Below are positions 45,037 through 54,052 of a DNA stretch of 64,000 bases, one piece after another. Source of the stretch: Zongyangia hominis (GTDB lineage: Bacteria; Bacillota; Clostridia; Oscillospirales; Ruminococcaceae). The position numbers and the translations under genes are program-made. The notes below the pieces were generated by a model. The model worked only from the letters and a program-made list of their open reading frames with translations. It had not been told where the DNA came from and did no database searches. How positions within the stretch are numbered: position 1 is the first letter of the stretch; the number at the start of each line of letters is the position of its first letter. The DNA is taken from positions 558,001-622,000 of the forward strand of contig NZ_JACRTC010000001.1 of the NCBI RefSeq assembly GCF_014385095.1, in the 5' to 3' direction.

Positions 45037-45043
45037 ATGCTAA

Positions 45044-45090
45044 ACACGAAAAAAGGGACGGCACAACATGCGCCGTCCCTTTTTTCGTGT
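45044..45090. terminator. Bidirectional terminator between sigG and the FtsX-type transporter
   Basis: A long stem, ACACGAAAAAAGGGACGGC with GCCGTCCCTTTTTTCGTGT, provides U-tracts for both directions. Confidence 0.93.
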
Positions 45091-45095
45091 CCTCC

Positions 45096-48000
45096 CTATT
45101 CCACCGATTTGAGGGACTCCACCATATTAATTTTTTTGAGCTTAAAATGGACCACCAGGTTGACAATCAGCGCAAAGAGCATGGTCAACAGCGCCGCGTA
45201 CACAAAGCACCACAACCCGATGTCCGGGGCGAACATCACCATGTCCACCTCCGCCGTTTTGATAACAAAGCGCTCTAATAGTACCCCGGCTCCCAGCCCC
45301 GTAACCATACCCAGGAGGGCGGAAATAGTGTTTTCCCGGTAGATGTAGGCCGAGACCTCCTTATCATAGAAGCCCAGCACTTTGATGGTGGCAAGCTCCC
45401 GAATGCGCTCGTTGATGTTGATGTTGGTCAGGTTGTACAGCACGATGAAGGCCAGAGTCCCCGCCGAGAAAATCAGCACCCAGACGATGATGCCGAGGCT
45501 GTCGAGCATATCCATAAAGCGGATGGTGCTCCCCGAGGTGTAGCTGACCCCCTGGACGCCCTCCTGCTCCATTAGGTGGGAGGACAGCTCGCTCTGAGCG
45601 CTGTCCCCCTGTGCGCTGGTGTTAAAATAAACCGCGTTATAGACCGGCTCCTCCCGGAATTCCTTTTCATAGAGGGCGGGCGTCATATAGACATAGTTCA
45701 TGGCGTAGTTTTCGGTGACGCCGGTAATCTTCACCTCCATGGGACGGCCGTCGGGGTGATTGAGGGTCAGGGTGTCCCCCGTCCCCAGCCCCAGCAGTTT
45801 GCCCAGCTTCTCGTTGATGATGACACCTTCGTCGGTGAGGGTCAGAGGCTTTTGGCCGATTCTCTCCCGCAGGACGATGTAATCGGAAATGTTGCCGGTG
45901 CTTTCGGGCACATAGAGATTGACGCTCTTGACCTTTTTTCCGTTTTGCGCGTCGATGCTCTTTTGCAGAGTGAAGAGGGTCCCGGTCAGCTCCGGCGTAT
46001 TATCAAAATACCCGCGCAGCTCGTCAAGGCCGCCCTCGGCGTCGCCTGCCTCCACGGCGGCCACCCCATCATAGACAAAGATGTCGCCGAACTGCCGGTC
46101 CCCGATGGAGGAGATGGCATATTGCAGCCCGAACCCGGTGAGGATGAGGGCGGTACATCCGGCCACCCCCACAATGGTCATCAGCACCCGCTTTTTGTAG
46201 CGGAAGATGTTGCGCAACGTCACTTTATAGGTAAAGCTCAACTTGCTCCAGACAAAGGTCCACCGCTCAAGCAAGACTCGCTTGCCGGCCTTGGGCGCTT
46301 TGGGACGCATGAGGGCGGCCGGATTTTCCATCAGTTCCTTGTAGCAGGCGGCAAAGGCGGAAAGGCCGGTGCAGGCCGCTGCCACCAGGGTGCACCAAAA
46401 GGCGTAGTCCCAACGGAAGGGGGTCAGGGGTTTGGGCATGTTGTAGAGGATGTTGTACGCGTTGATAATGATTTGGGGGAAGAGCTGCATCCCCACCGCC
46501 AACCCCAGAGCGCTTCCCAGGACGCTCGCCAAGATGGCGTAGGAGACATATTTCATCATGATGGCGCCCCGGCCGTAGCCCAGCGCCTTCATGACGCCGA
46601 TCTGGGTGCGCTGCTCCTCCACCATGCGGGTCATGGTGGTCAGACACACCAGCGCCGCCACCAGGATAAAGAAGACGGGAAAGACCGCCGCGATGGCGTC
46701 CACTTTCTGGGTGTCCTCCTGGTAGCCGGAGTAGCCGGGATTGTTGTTGCGGTCCCAAACATACCATTTGGGCAGGCTCAAGTCCTCCAAATCATATTCG
46801 GCGTCCTGAATTTTTTCCCTGGCGTCGGCGAGCTCCTGATCGGAATCCGCCTTGCCCTGGTTATAGTCGATGCGGGCCTGGGCCAAATCCTTTTCCCCCT
46901 GCTTGATGTCCGCCTGGGCGTCGGCAAGCTCCCGCTCCCCCTTTTCCTTCTCTTCCTGGAGGGTCCGCTTGCTCTCTTCCAGCTCCGCCCAGCCGTCGTC
47001 CAGCTTTTTTCTCGCCGCGTCGAGCTCGGCCTTGGCGTCATCAAGCTGGGCCTTAGCCTCGTCGAGCTTCTCTTTCGCGTCGGCAAGCTCCCGGTAGCCG
47101 TCCTCGATACCCTGTTCAAGCTGAGAAAGGCCCTCCCAGCCCGGCGCCAGCTGGGATTCCTGATCGTCGAGGGCCTCGGACATTTGGGATGTCAGCCCGT
47201 CGAGCTGCATTTTAAGTTGCTGCTTTTGGGCGCTCTCCGGGTCTAAAATGATATACTGGGTCAGCATGCCCGACACGGTGACCCCTTCCGGCAGCGTGCC
47301 CTCGGGGAGCATGGCGTCGAGCTGCCCCGCGTTCTGGATGACGCCGGACACCTCCGGCGGGAACTGGGAGGGGTCAGAAATACTCGTCTGGGCAAAGGAG
47401 GCGGAAATGCCGCTGACGCCGCCGACAAGCGTTCTGGCCCCGTCGATTTGGGCCTGCCCCGCCTCGAGCTGGGCGCGGAGAGCGCTTGCCTGGTCCTCGT
47501 ATTCTTTGAGCTGGGCGAGGGCCGCTTCCTTTTGCTTCTCGTATTCTTTGCGCCCCTCTTCATATTCCTTAAGGCCCTCTTTATATTTCGCAAGACCCTC
47601 CTCGTATTCCTTCTCGCCGTCGAGGAGCTCCTTTTCGCCGTCGGCGATCTGACGCTCGGCATCGGCGATCTTATCGTTAAACTTGGCCCTCGCGTCCCGC
47701 AGCGCCTGCTTGCCATCGAGGAGCTCCTGTTCCCCGTCGGCAATCTTCTTTCGGGCGTCGGCCAGTTCTTCCTGTTGCTTGCACTCCCCTTCCGCCAAGT
47801 CGGCCTTGGCGTCGGCGATCTTCTTTTTGGCTTCGCTGTAAATTTCATCATACCGCTCCTGGGAACGGCGTTTTGCTAAGGACTCGTATTCCTCCGTGGC
47901 CTTTTCCACCGCCCGGTCGTAGCGGTCGTCGAAGGGAGAGAGCCCTTGCGTGCTTTCCAGGGTCAGAAAGACGTCGGTGTAGACCTCCGTCATAAAGTCC

Positions 48001-48641
48001 TCTTCGGGGATCATCATGAATGCGTCGATGACGCCGTCGCCGATGGTGGTGTTGCCCCGCTGGAAATTAATGTACCGGGGCGTCTGAACGATACCCACAA
48101 TGGTGTAGGTGTCGGTTTTCAGGGTGTCGGAGAGCTCCTTTCCTTTCTCCGCCTCCAAACGGATGGTGTTACCCAGGCGAAACTGCTTTGGCGTATGGAT
48201 ATTTTGCTCCACCACGCATTCCCCGCTCTTTTCGGGGAGGCGTCCCTCGATGAGCAGGGGCCGGTCGATATTGTTTTCGTCGTCCCCACCCATTTGGCCG
48301 CGGGATAAGGACATAGCGTGGACAATGACGTCGGAATTTTCCCCGGTGCTGACAAACACATCGGTGGAATATCCCGGCATCATTCCCCGTATCCCCTGCA
48401 TTTGGGCGATGGCGGCGATGTCGTCGTCGTTAAAGCCGAAGGTGGAAACCAGATGCAGATCCATCAGCCGGTTTTCCTCAAAATAGTCCTGGGCCGTCAG
48501 CTGCATGTCGGGACAGCTGGCCTTGACGCCGGAGAAAAAGCCGGTGCCGATGGCGATGATGCCCAAAATGGAGAGGAAACGGTTGCGGGAACGCCAAATC
48601 TCCCGCATCATCTCTTTGAATAACGCGCTTCGTTTCATCAT
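45096..48641 (-). CDS. FtsX-like ABC permease with long coiled-coil extracellular region
   Basis: Membrane subunit of a MacB/LolC-type ABC system, 1181 residues. An N-terminal helix and extracellular domain (to about 265) are followed by a long charged coiled coil (about 265-400 and 505-625, rich in [18 protein letters not shown] and [13 protein letters not shown] heptads), then the first FtsX domain (three helices), a second extracellular domain and the final FtsX helices. The start ATG follows the ATPase stop with no gap. Systems of this type work mechanically on the envelope or export peptides or antimicrobials; this one is under TetR control, which suggests a response to a toxic compound or lipid. 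Confidence 0.9.
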   Translation of the reverse strand: MMKRSALFKEMMREIWRSRNRFLSILGIIAIGTGFFSGVKASCPDMQLTAQDYFEENRLMDLHLVSTFGFNDDDIAAIAQMQGIRGMMPGYSTDVFVSTGENSDVIVHAMSLSRGQMGGDDENNIDRPLLIEGRLPEKSGECVVEQNIHTPKQFRLGNTIRLEAEKGKELSDTLKTDTYTIVGIVQTPRYINFQRGNTTIGDGVIDAFMMIPEEDFMTEVYTDVFLTLESTQGLSPFDDRYDRAVEKATEEYESLAKRRSQERYDEIYSEAKKKIADAKADLAEGECKQQEELADARKKIADGEQELLDGKQALRDARAKFNDKIADAERQIADGEKELLDGEKEYEEGLAKYKEGLKEYEEGRKEYEKQKEAALAQLKEYEDQASALRAQLEAGQAQIDGARTLVGGVSGISASFAQTSISDPSQFPPEVSGVIQNAGQLDAMLPEGTLPEGVTVSGMLTQYIILDPESAQKQQLKMQLDGLTSQMSEALDDQESQLAPGWEGLSQLEQGIEDGYRELADAKEKLDEAKAQLDDAKAELDAARKKLDDGWAELEESKRTLQEEKEKGERELADAQADIKQGEKDLAQARIDYNQGKADSDQELADAREKIQDAEYDLEDLSLPKWYVWDRNNNPGYSGYQEDTQKVDAIAAVFPVFFILVAALVCLTTMTRMVEEQRTQIGVMKALGYGRGAIMMKYVSYAILASVLGSALGLAVGMQLFPQIIINAYNILYNMPKPLTPFRWDYAFWCTLVAAACTGLSAFAACYKELMENPAALMRPKAPKAGKRVLLERWTFVWSKLSFTYKVTLRNIFRYKKRVLMTIVGVAGCTALILTGFGLQYAISSIGDRQFGDIFVYDGVAAVEAGDAEGGLDELRGYFDNTPELTGTLFTLQKSIDAQNGKKVKSVNLYVPESTGNISDYIVLRERIGQKPLTLTDEGVIINEKLGKLLGLGTGDTLTLNHPDGRPMEVKITGVTENYAMNYVYMTPALYEKEFREEPVYNAVYFNTSAQGDSAQSELSSHLMEQEGVQGVSYTSGSTIRFMDMLDSLGIIVWVLIFSAGTLAFIVLYNLTNININERIRELATIKVLGFYDKEVSAYIYRENTISALLGMVTGLGAGVLLERFVIKTAEVDMVMFAPDIGLWCFVYAALLTMLFALIVNLVVHFKLKKINMVESLKSVE

Positions 48642-49346
48642 CTACCACTCGATTTCTTCAATGGGTTTGGGGGCTTCGTTTCTTCTGATTTCCCGCACCT
48701 TGCCGTTTTTGAGCCGGATGACCCGGTCCGCCATGGGGGTGATGGCCAGGTTGTGGGTGATGACGATGACCGTCATCCCTGTGGTGTGGCAGGTGTCCTG
48801 CAAAAGCTTGAGGATGGCTTTGCCGGTGTCCGAGTCCAGCGCACCGGTTGGTTCGTCGCACAATAGCAGCTTCGGGCGCTTGGCCAGGGCCCTGGCGATG
48901 GCCACCCGCTGCTGCTCGCCGCCCGAGAGCTGGGCCGGGAAGTTATCGAGCCGCTCCCCCAGCCCCACCTGACAGAGGACCTCCGCCGCGTCCATGGGGT
49001 CCCGGCAGATCTGGGCGGCCAGCTCCACGTTTTCCTTGGCCGTCAGGTTCTGGACCAGGTTATAAAACTGAAAGACAAAGCCGATGTCAAAGCGGCGGTA
49101 CTCGATGAGCTGTTTGGGGCGGTAACGGCTGATGTCCTGGCCGTCCACCAAAATTTCCCCCTCGTCACAGCGGTCCATGCCGCCCAGGATGTTGAGCACC
49201 GTTGTCTTACCCGCGCCGCTGGAGCCCACGATGACCGCGAACTCCCCCTTTTCTATGTCAAATGAAATGTCATCGGTCGCTGTGATGGTCACTTCGCCCA
49301 TGCGGTAACGCTTATAGACATGTTCCAGGTGAACAAATCCCGCCAT
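48642..49346 (-). CDS. ABC transporter ATP-binding protein (MacB/LolD-like)
   Basis: ATPase of 234 residues driving the FtsX-type permease. Walker A is GSSGAGKTT, the signature [15 protein letters not shown], Walker [12 protein letters not shown], and the switch His sits in ITHNLA. The start lies behind AAGGAAGGAAG, 35 nt inside the end of the tetR gene, so translation is coupled to the regulator. The permease follows with no spacer. Confidence 0.95.
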   Translation of the reverse strand: MAGFVHLEHVYKRYRMGEVTITATDDISFDIEKGEFAVIVGSSGAGKTTVLNILGGMDRCDEGEILVDGQDISRYRPKQLIEYRRFDIGFVFQFYNLVQNLTAKENVELAAQICRDPMDAAEVLCQVGLGERLDNFPAQLSGGEQQRVAIARALAKRPKLLLCDEPTGALDSDTGKAILKLLQDTCHTTGMTVIVITHNLAITPMADRVIRLKNGKVREIRRNEAPKPIEEIEW

Positions 49347-49947
49347 CGCTTCTTCCTTCCTTTCCTGACAAATCGGTCATGGTGCTCATACCGCCGAGCA
49401 CGATGGTAATAAATTCATTGAGGCCCTGATAAAGCTGGGTGTCGTCGTCATGATATTCCCGAAACAGGCAGAGAATCCCCTCGATAATGGCGGTGGCCAG
49501 AGCTTTGGCCAATAGATGGCTTCGCATGGCTTCGGGCAGCTGGGGCAGGAACTCGTCGGTCAGGCGCTTTTGCACCACCGAAACGATGCTGCGCTTCATG
49601 TCCTCATGGTGGGAGCCGTCGCTAAAATCCGTCAGGATAAGAAATCCCTTTTTGTTTTGGCGGAAGACCTCGGCCACCGCGTCGGTGATCTGCCGGACGC
49701 TGTTGTCCGATAAATTCGTCCCTTTGGACACCCCCCAAACAAGCTGGGATAGGCTTTCCAGCGTGGGGGCCACCACCTGGTCAAAGAGATCGTCTTTCCC
49801 ATGAAAATAGGCGTAGATGTTTCCCGGTGTGATACCCGAGCGCTCGGCGATCTTTCGCATGGACGCCTGCCGGTACCCCACCGTCACAAATTCCTCCTGT
49901 GCCGCTTGGAGGATTCTTTCCCTTATTTTTTCCTTCGGCCTTTGCAT
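49312..49947 (-). CDS. TetR/AcrR family transcriptional regulator
   Basis: A ligand-controlled repressor of 211 residues. The N-terminal helix-turn-helix reads ILQAAQEEFVTVGYRQASMRKIAERSGITPGNIYAYFHGKDDLF, a textbook TetR domain; the rest is the variable ligand domain. ATG 49947 is preferred; the ATG at 49965 lies within an operator-like palindrome. Two copies of TAAACAnnCGTTCA bracket its promoter, so it likely controls its own operon with the ABC transporter. The ligand is unknown. Confidence 0.94.
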   Translation of the reverse strand: MQRPKEKIRERILQAAQEEFVTVGYRQASMRKIAERSGITPGNIYAYFHGKDDLFDQVVAPTLESLSQLVWGVSKGTNLSDNSVRQITDAVAEVFRQNKKGFLILTDFSDGSHHEDMKRSIVSVVQKRLTDEFLPQLPEAMRSHLLAKALATAIIEGILCLFREYHDDDTQLYQGLNEFITIVLGGMSTMTDLSGKEGRSDGGICSPGTCL

Positions 49948-49950
49948 AAT

Positions 49951-50025
49951 TAAACACCCGTTCATTTTTCTTTTTCTATATTATACCCCCTTTTCGCAAC
50001 GGCTTCAATACTAAACAAGCGTTCA
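49951..50025 (-). promoter_or_regulatory. Promoter and paired operators of the tetR-ABC operon
   Basis: TTGAAG (50003-50008), 17 bp and TATAAT (49980-49985). The imperfect palindrome TAAACAAGCGTTCA lies upstream of the -35 (50012-50025) and TAAACACCCGTTCA lies downstream near the start codon (49951-49964), 61 bp apart. Confidence 0.75.
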
Positions 50026-50137
50026 AGAATAAAGTTTCCACTCTGTTCACGGTCCCTTCTTAAATGAAAGTTTTGCCGTTTCCTGCTGGCGTAGACACCT
50101 CTTCTATGCTATAATCGGCCCCAAGGAGGTTTGTCTC

Positions 50138-50416
50138 ATGCTCTATTTCTGGACCGCGGTGGGCGTTATGAATCTCATCGCCTTTTTCGTCTGCGGGTGG
50201 GACAAGCGGGCCGCCCGGAAACACCGGCGCCGCACCCCCGAAAAAACTCTTTTTCTCCTGGCGGCGCTGGGCGGAAGCGTCGGTCTTTATGTCGGAATGC
50301 TTCTCTTCCGCCACAAAACCCGGCACTGGTATTTTATGGCGGGCGTACCGCTGATCATTCTCGCGCAAGCGGCGTTGCTCGTACTCTTTCACCGCTTCGT
50401 CTTTCCCCTGTTTTAG
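50138..50416 (+). CDS. DUF1294 family membrane protein
   Basis: A 92-residue protein of the DUF1294 family, with about three membrane helices. After the first helix comes CGWDKRAARKHRRRTPEKTLFLLAALGGSVGLYVGMLLFRHKTRHWYF, the conserved core in which basic and aromatic residues recur. AAGGAGG precedes the ATG and a TATAAT stands at 50110-50115. Single-gene unit with its own terminator; function unknown. Confidence 0.85.
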   Translation: MLYFWTAVGVMNLIAFFVCGWDKRAARKHRRRTPEKTLFLLAALGGSVGLYVGMLLFRHKTRHWYFMAGVPLIILAQAALLVLFHRFVFPLF

Positions 50417-50441
50417 CATCATCACGCGCCGGCTCAATTAT

Positions 50442-50476
50442 AAAGCCAGGGGGACGGCCGTCCCCCTGGCTTTTTT
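50442..50476 (+). terminator. Terminator after the DUF1294 gene
   Basis: An approximately 13-bp G+C-rich stem (GCCAGGGGGACGG with CCGTCCCCCTGGC) is followed by six T. Confidence 0.92.
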
Positions 50477-50524
50477 ACGGGTTCAATGGTTCCCGTGTTC
50501 TCCTAGCGCCGGCCCTCCCGGCGC

Positions 50525-50557
50525 AAAAACAGCCGCTAATAAGCGGCTGTTTTTTTA
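50525..50557 (-). terminator. Terminator after the small lipoprotein gene
   Basis: AACAGCCGCT (50528-50537) pairs with AGCGGCTGTT (50542-50551), with a U-tract on the minus strand; it begins ten bases past the lipoprotein stop. Confidence 0.9.
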
Positions 50558-50566
50558 TCCTATGGA

Positions 50567-51058
50567 TTATTTGCTGTCGATCTCGTCGCCCTTTTCCCCT
50601 GCCTCTTGCAGTTTGAGCGCCGCGTCCATCAGCAGCTGGGTGCCCTCCTGGAGCTTGGCGGTGTCGCCGGTGCCCTCGCTGCCAAAGAAGCCTTTAATCT
50701 CCTCCCGGATGATGCCCAGTCCTTTGAGCGCCATATCGGTAGATTCATTGAGAAGCGTCTGTACCGGCTCATATTTTTTCGGGGCGGTCAGCTTGCCGTA
50801 TTTTTCAAAGCTCGTCTCCATCTCGTCGATCATACCCTCGATGGTGGACAGAGAGTTTTCATCCTCCGGGTCCAGCGTTGGGAGCGTGTTGCTGAAGTTG
50901 GTGAAGACCTTTTGCACCTCGGTAGAGATATCGGCTACCTGCTGCTTATACTCTGCTTCCTTCTTTTTCTCTCCGCCGCTGCATGCCGCCAAAGCAAAGG
51001 TCAAAACCAGTGCCATTATCAGCGCAATGGCAGATTTCACAATGTTGTTTCTCTTCAT
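50567..51058 (-). CDS. Small putative lipoprotein, function unknown
   Basis: A secreted lipoprotein of 163 residues: a signal peptide with lipobox LAAC (Cys26), a short Gly/Lys/Glu linker, and a helical acidic domain rich in Glu, Lys and Thr with no Cys. The layout resembles small helical-bundle lipoproteins, but I recognise no domain. It lies between the DUF1294 gene and sigE with its own promoter, ribosome binding site (AAAGGAGG) and terminator, so it is probably a monocistronic housekeeping or envelope-stress gene. Nothing supports a specific function. Confidence 0.8.
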   Translation of the reverse strand: MKRNNIVKSAIALIMALVLTFALAACSGGEKKKEAEYKQQVADISTEVQKVFTNFSNTLPTLDPEDENSLSTIEGMIDEMETSFEKYGKLTAPKKYEPVQTLLNESTDMALKGLGIIREEIKGFFGSEGTGDTAKLQEGTQLLMDAALKLQEAGEKGDEIDSK

Positions 51059-51099
51059 AATATCCTCCTTTATTGTCGCGTTGAAGCGCTAACTGGGTT

Positions 51100-51128
51100 A
51101 TTATAGCATGCTTTTCTTTTTCTGAAAA
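51100..51128 (-). promoter_or_regulatory. Promoter of the small lipoprotein gene
   Basis: TTTTCA (51123-51128), a 17-bp spacer and TATAAT (51100-51105), about 40 bp upstream of the ATG. Confidence 0.7.
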
Positions 51129-51170
51129 GATATACAACGCAACTATGAACGGAGGAAATCATTCTACTTT

Positions 51171-51899
51171 CTAAATGGCCCGCTCTAAATCCCTTTTGAG
51201 GCGCTTGATGATCTTTTTTTCCAGTCTGGAAATGTAGGATTGGGAAATGCCGATCATATCGGCCACCTCCTTTTGGGTATGCTCCACCCCGCCGATGAGC
51301 CCAAAGCGCAGCTGCATAATGGTACGCTCCCGGTCCCCCAGGCGCCCCACGGCCTCCAAGAGGAGGTTGCGTTCCACATCCTGCTCGATGCCCACATTGA
51401 CGCTGTCTCCCTCGGTGCCCAGCACATCGGAAAGGAGCAGTTCATTGCCGTCCCAGTCGATGTTGAGCGGCTCGTCGATGGAAACCTCGTTTTTGCTGGA
51501 CTGACTCTTGCGTAAGAACATGAGGATCTCGTTTTCAATGCACCGGGAGGCGTAGGTGGCCAGCTTAATATTGCGCTTGGGGCAGAAGGTGTTGACGGCT
51601 TTTATCAGTCCAATGGTCCCGATGGAGATGAGGTCCTCCACCCCGATGCCGGTGGATTCAAATTTCCGGGCAATGTAGACCACCAGCCGCAGGTTGTGAA
51701 CAATCAGGGTCTGCTTGGCCTCCTCCTCATCATTTTCCAGCTGGACGAAGGCCTTTGCTTCCTCCTCCCTCGTCAGCGGCGGAGGCAGCGTTTCCGGGCC
51801 GTTGATATAAAAGACGTGGTTACCCAACCGCAGTTTCAGCATGTATTTTTTGAGCTTCTCCACCAGCAGTCCCAGTGGATGCGTGCGTTTCGTTTGCAT
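51171..51899 (-). CDS. sigE: RNA polymerase sporulation sigma factor SigE (pro-form)
   Basis: Early mother-cell sigma factor, made as inactive pro-sigma-E. 242 residues from ATG 51899 (AGGGGAG upstream). The amphipathic pro-sequence ([27 protein letters not shown]) aligns with the B. subtilis cleavage region, and region 2 ([45 protein letters not shown]) and region 4 are intact. A longer frame to 52031 overlaps spoIIGA and is not the gene. The processing protease gene spoIIGA lies immediately upstream in the same direction. Confidence 0.97.
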   Translation of the reverse strand: MQTKRTHPLGLLVEKLKKYMLKLRLGNHVFYINGPETLPPPLTREEEAKAFVQLENDEEEAKQTLIVHNLRLVVYIARKFESTGIGVEDLISIGTIGLIKAVNTFCPKRNIKLATYASRCIENEILMFLRKSQSSKNEVSIDEPLNIDWDGNELLLSDVLGTEGDSVNVGIEQDVERNLLLEAVGRLGDRERTIMQLRFGLIGGVEHTQKEVADMIGISQSYISRLEKKIIKRLKRDLERAI

Positions 51900-51966
51900 G
51901 TATTTTCTCCCCTTTATGATCAATTCTTCGGTTCCCCTCATTCTTAATAACGCGATAACGCGGTTG

Positions 51967-52854
51967 TTACGTGGCGATGTCCCTGCAAAGGAGGACGTCG
52001 TAGCTGCCATTGCCCACATTACCGTCGGCAATGCCGATGAGAATGTCCTCCACCTCTTTTTCCCCGCTTCCTTCGGCGATCACGAACCGGTCAGGCCGGA
52101 AGGCTACCAGCAGCCCACTTCCCCCCACTGTCTGGAAGGGGATGATGCGGGCGCCGCACCTATTCTTGACAAGCACCGAAGCGGCGCTGTCCTTGCGCTT
52201 TTCATGGACGCTTTGGTAGTACTCCAGCACATCCTCGGGAATGATCTCTAAAATCTTCCCCAACGGGCAGACGGCCACCGGCGTGCCCAGGAAGGGATCC
52301 CGTAGGGTATTGCCCGTGTCCAGATAGCCCCGCAACCGCACGCTGTTCCCGTCTTTTTCCACCCGTATTTCATAAACTTTATGGGAAAGAGGGTGTATTT
52401 TAAAGACCCGCTGGAACAGGGTGAGGACCACATAGGCCGCTAAACTTAAAAGGACCAGGGTCAAAGCGGAGATGTCGAAATATACGACGCCGTTGGCGAT
52501 ATACATCGATTGAGGCGCCAAAAACATCCACAGGGCGAACATGACCCCGGCAAAACCCATGCTCACCGCGAAAAAGCAGAAAACGGTCTTCCCATAGAGC
52601 CGCAGCGTCTTCCAGGGGAAGGCGGCTAAGGCGATCAGAAGCGCCATCCCAATCCGGAGGACCATTTCCCAGAAAAAGCCGATGGGTGGCAATAGGATGA
52701 TCAGAGAGCTCAACGACCCCAGCGCCGCCGCCAGAAAGAGCCTCGCCCTTCTCCCTCCCCGCCCGGCCATCTTGGCAGTTACCAGAAGGAGCAGGTAATT
52801 GATGAGCAGATTGGTACACACCAATACGTCCAGATAGACAGTTTCTGTCTCCAT
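51967..52854 (-). CDS. spoIIGA: Sigma-E processing aspartic protease SpoIIGA
   Basis: Membrane-bound aspartic protease in the mother cell that removes the SigE pro-sequence after a forespore signal. 295 residues from ATG 52854: five membrane helices in the first ~150 residues, then a cytoplasmic protease domain with [12 protein letters not shown], in which D179-T180-G181 is the catalytic triplet. C-terminal [12 protein letters not shown] is the usual flap-like segment. It is followed by sigE after 67 nt. Its promoter has the 22-bp spacer typical of the Spo0A-controlled spoIIG promoter. Confidence 0.94.
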   Translation of the reverse strand: METETVYLDVLVCTNLLINYLLLLVTAKMAGRGGRRARLFLAAALGSLSSLIILLPPIGFFWEMVLRIGMALLIALAAFPWKTLRLYGKTVFCFFAVSMGFAGVMFALWMFLAPQSMYIANGVVYFDISALTLVLLSLAAYVVLTLFQRVFKIHPLSHKVYEIRVEKDGNSVRLRGYLDTGNTLRDPFLGTPVAVCPLGKILEIIPEDVLEYYQSVHEKRKDSAASVLVKNRCGARIIPFQTVGGSGLLVAFRPDRFVIAEGSGEKEVEDILIGIADGNVGNGSYDVLLCRDIAT

Positions 52855-52934
52855 CGCACCACTTCCTTCACCGGATTTGGGAAAAGAGTTCAAAAAAGCA
52901 TCGGCAGTTTCTGGAATTCTTTTCCATAATCACT

Positions 52935-52968
52935 ATTATAGTGTTGGGACAACTTGAGGGCATGTCAT
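52935..52968 (-). promoter_or_regulatory. spoIIG promoter with 22-bp spacer (Spo0A-type)
   Basis: ATGACA (52963-52968) and a perfect TATAAT (52935-52940) are separated by 22 bp, the same abnormal distance as in the B. subtilis spoIIG promoter, which needs Spo0A. A TTGTCCCA in the spacer and a TTGTCA on the other strand upstream are 5-6 of 8 matches to the 0A box TTGTCGAA. Apart from this and the sigma-K-type promoter at 53094, the 52855-53175 gap shows only a weak hairpin. Confidence 0.65.
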
Positions 52969-53093
52969 ATCCGGGCAGAAGTTCTTGTCATTTCCTTTGT
53001 ATTTTTCATCTTTTCCGCCTGTCCATCCCGCTGTGGAAAAGCGGGGTCCAGGCACAATCCACAGCCGCGGCATCCCCTCCCCCAAAAGGAAGT

Positions 53094-53122
53094 CACCAAA
53101 AAAAGACATGCATCATAGGATA
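53094..53122 (+). promoter_or_regulatory. Sigma-K-type promoter of the Cys-rich peptide
   Basis: CACC (53094-53097), a 16-bp spacer and CATAGGATA (53114-53122) match the mother-cell sigma-K consensus mACm-n16-CATAnnnTA. A small hairpin, AGCCGTT/AACGGCT (53127-53143), follows in the leader. The same -10 nonamer stands before the other Cys-rich peptide at 59873. Confidence 0.65.
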
Positions 53123-53175
53123 CATTAGCCGTTGTGAACGGCTGTCCTATCACACACACTAGAAATGAGGATACG

Positions 53176-53394
53176 ATGATGTGTTGCAATAATTGTAACG
53201 GCTGCGATTGCGGCTGTGAAAACTTTAACGGCTCCGCTTCCTGGGCCAATAACTGCGGCTGTGGCTGCGCAAATTCCAACGCCGGCTGCTGGGCCAACAA
53301 CTGTGGCTGCGACGGCTGTGGCTGCGGCAATGCCAGCGCCAATTCCCGCTTTGAGGACGGTTGTGGTTGGAACAGCGATTGCGGTTGCTGCTAG
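53176..53394 (+). CDS. Very cysteine-rich small protein, putative spore/mother-cell product
   Basis: A 72-residue protein with 18 Cys, 11 Gly and many Asn; the cysteines form CxC and CxxC runs (MMCCNNCNGCDCGC, NNCGCGC, NNCGCDGCGC, CGCC). A second half-repeat, SWANNCGCGC versus CWANNCGCDGCGC, shows internal duplication. It has no signal peptide or membrane helix. GAGG lies six nt before tandem ATGs. I do not recognise the family. The composition fits a metal-binding or disulfide-crosslinked coat-like protein, and the sigma-K-like promoter agrees with late mother-cell expression; both are inference. The gene stands next to spoIIGA and ends at a bidirectional terminator. Confidence 0.7.
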   Translation: MMCCNNCNGCDCGCENFNGSASWANNCGCGCANSNAGCWANNCGCDGCGCGNASANSRFEDGCGWNSDCGCC

Positions 53395-53423
53395 CTTGCT
53401 CCCCACAGCTTGATTTGAATATA

Positions 53424-53457
53424 AAAAGGGACGCATCCCATGGGATGCGTCCCTTTT
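53424..53457. terminator. Bidirectional terminator (perfect palindrome)
   Basis: A 34-bp perfect palindrome with an AAAA start and TTTT end ends both the Cys-rich gene and the convergent LeuA-domain gene. Confidence 0.9.
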
Positions 53458-53477
53458 CCTCGTTGATTGCGGCGCTC

Positions 53478-53846
53478 TTATCCACATTGGTTGAGCGCGT
53501 CCAGATAGGCTTTAATCACCGCCTCGATGGCGTCGATACCATCGCTTTTCCCCTCATAATGGCGGCCGCCTCGCCGTACTTTGACCTGGGCATGGCAGGA
53601 AATGGCTCCATTTTCCTGAGCGTGGACGTCGATACGGTAGGAATCCATGTGAACGTCCAACTTGACAATCTTGTCAATGGCCCGCAAAATTGCCTCAACC
53701 GCATTTTCATCCCGGCCCACATATTCCTTTTCCACCCCATCGACGAACAGCCGCACCACCGCTGTGGCCGCAACGATGTTCCCGTCGTTGACTATAAAAC
53801 TGTGCAGCCGGTATCTGGGGGAAGACTGTGTTAATTTGTGATCCAT
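53478..53846 (-). CDS. Stand-alone LeuA allosteric (regulatory) domain protein
   Basis: A 122-residue protein that corresponds to the C-terminal leucine-binding dimer domain of 2-isopropylmalate synthase, without the catalytic TIM barrel: YRLHSFIVNDGNIVAATAVVRLFVDGVEKEYVG, then GIDAIEAVIKAYLDALNQ, the normal last helix. It could bind leucine or a related amino acid and act as a sensor or a partner of a truncated synthase; neither leuA nor other leucine genes are in this window. It starts behind AAAGGAG and has its own promoter. Such free domains occur in other Clostridia; the function is unknown. Confidence 0.85.
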   Translation of the reverse strand: MDHKLTQSSPRYRLHSFIVNDGNIVAATAVVRLFVDGVEKEYVGRDENAVEAILRAIDKIVKLDVHMDSYRIDVHAQENGAISCHAQVKVRRGGRHYEGKSDGIDAIEAVIKAYLDALNQCG

Positions 53847-53902
53847 ACCGTTCTCCTTTCCCCATCCCTGGTAGGCGGATTCGTTTTTCTTTGTTGTATC
53901 AA

Positions 53903-53931
53903 AGTGTAGCCCAAATGACTGAGACTGTCAA
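53903..53931 (-). promoter_or_regulatory. Promoter of the LeuA-domain gene
   Basis: TTGACA (53926-53931), a 17-bp spacer and TACACT (53903-53908), about 55 bp upstream of the ATG. Confidence 0.7.
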
Positions 53932-53991
53932 TTTTCTCGCTGATAAATTTATGATAACTTAACAATTGCACGGCCTTCCAACTTTCTTATG

Positions 53992-54020
53992 TTGACAGAA
54001 GACTACCGGAGCGATAGACT
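53992..54020 (+). promoter_or_regulatory. Promoter of the chromate-type transporter operon
   Basis: TTGACA (53992-53997), a 17-bp spacer and TAGACT (54015-54020). The expected start near 54027 excludes TTG 54023 as start codon. Confidence 0.7.
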
Positions 54021-54052
54021 TATTGAGTAACGACAAAATGCGGGGGGATTGG

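Noticed and set aside
45576..47246. Long open frame opposite the FtsX-type permease
   Set aside because: Antisense mirror of the charged coiled-coil region; no ribosome binding site or recognisable domain. The same holds for the long antisense frames at 1738-2781, 30095-31360, 32099-33259 and 41705-42805.
51900..52031. Extended N-terminus of SigE
   Set aside because: The extension overlaps spoIIGA and is absent from SigE proteins; the pro-sequence begins at 51899.
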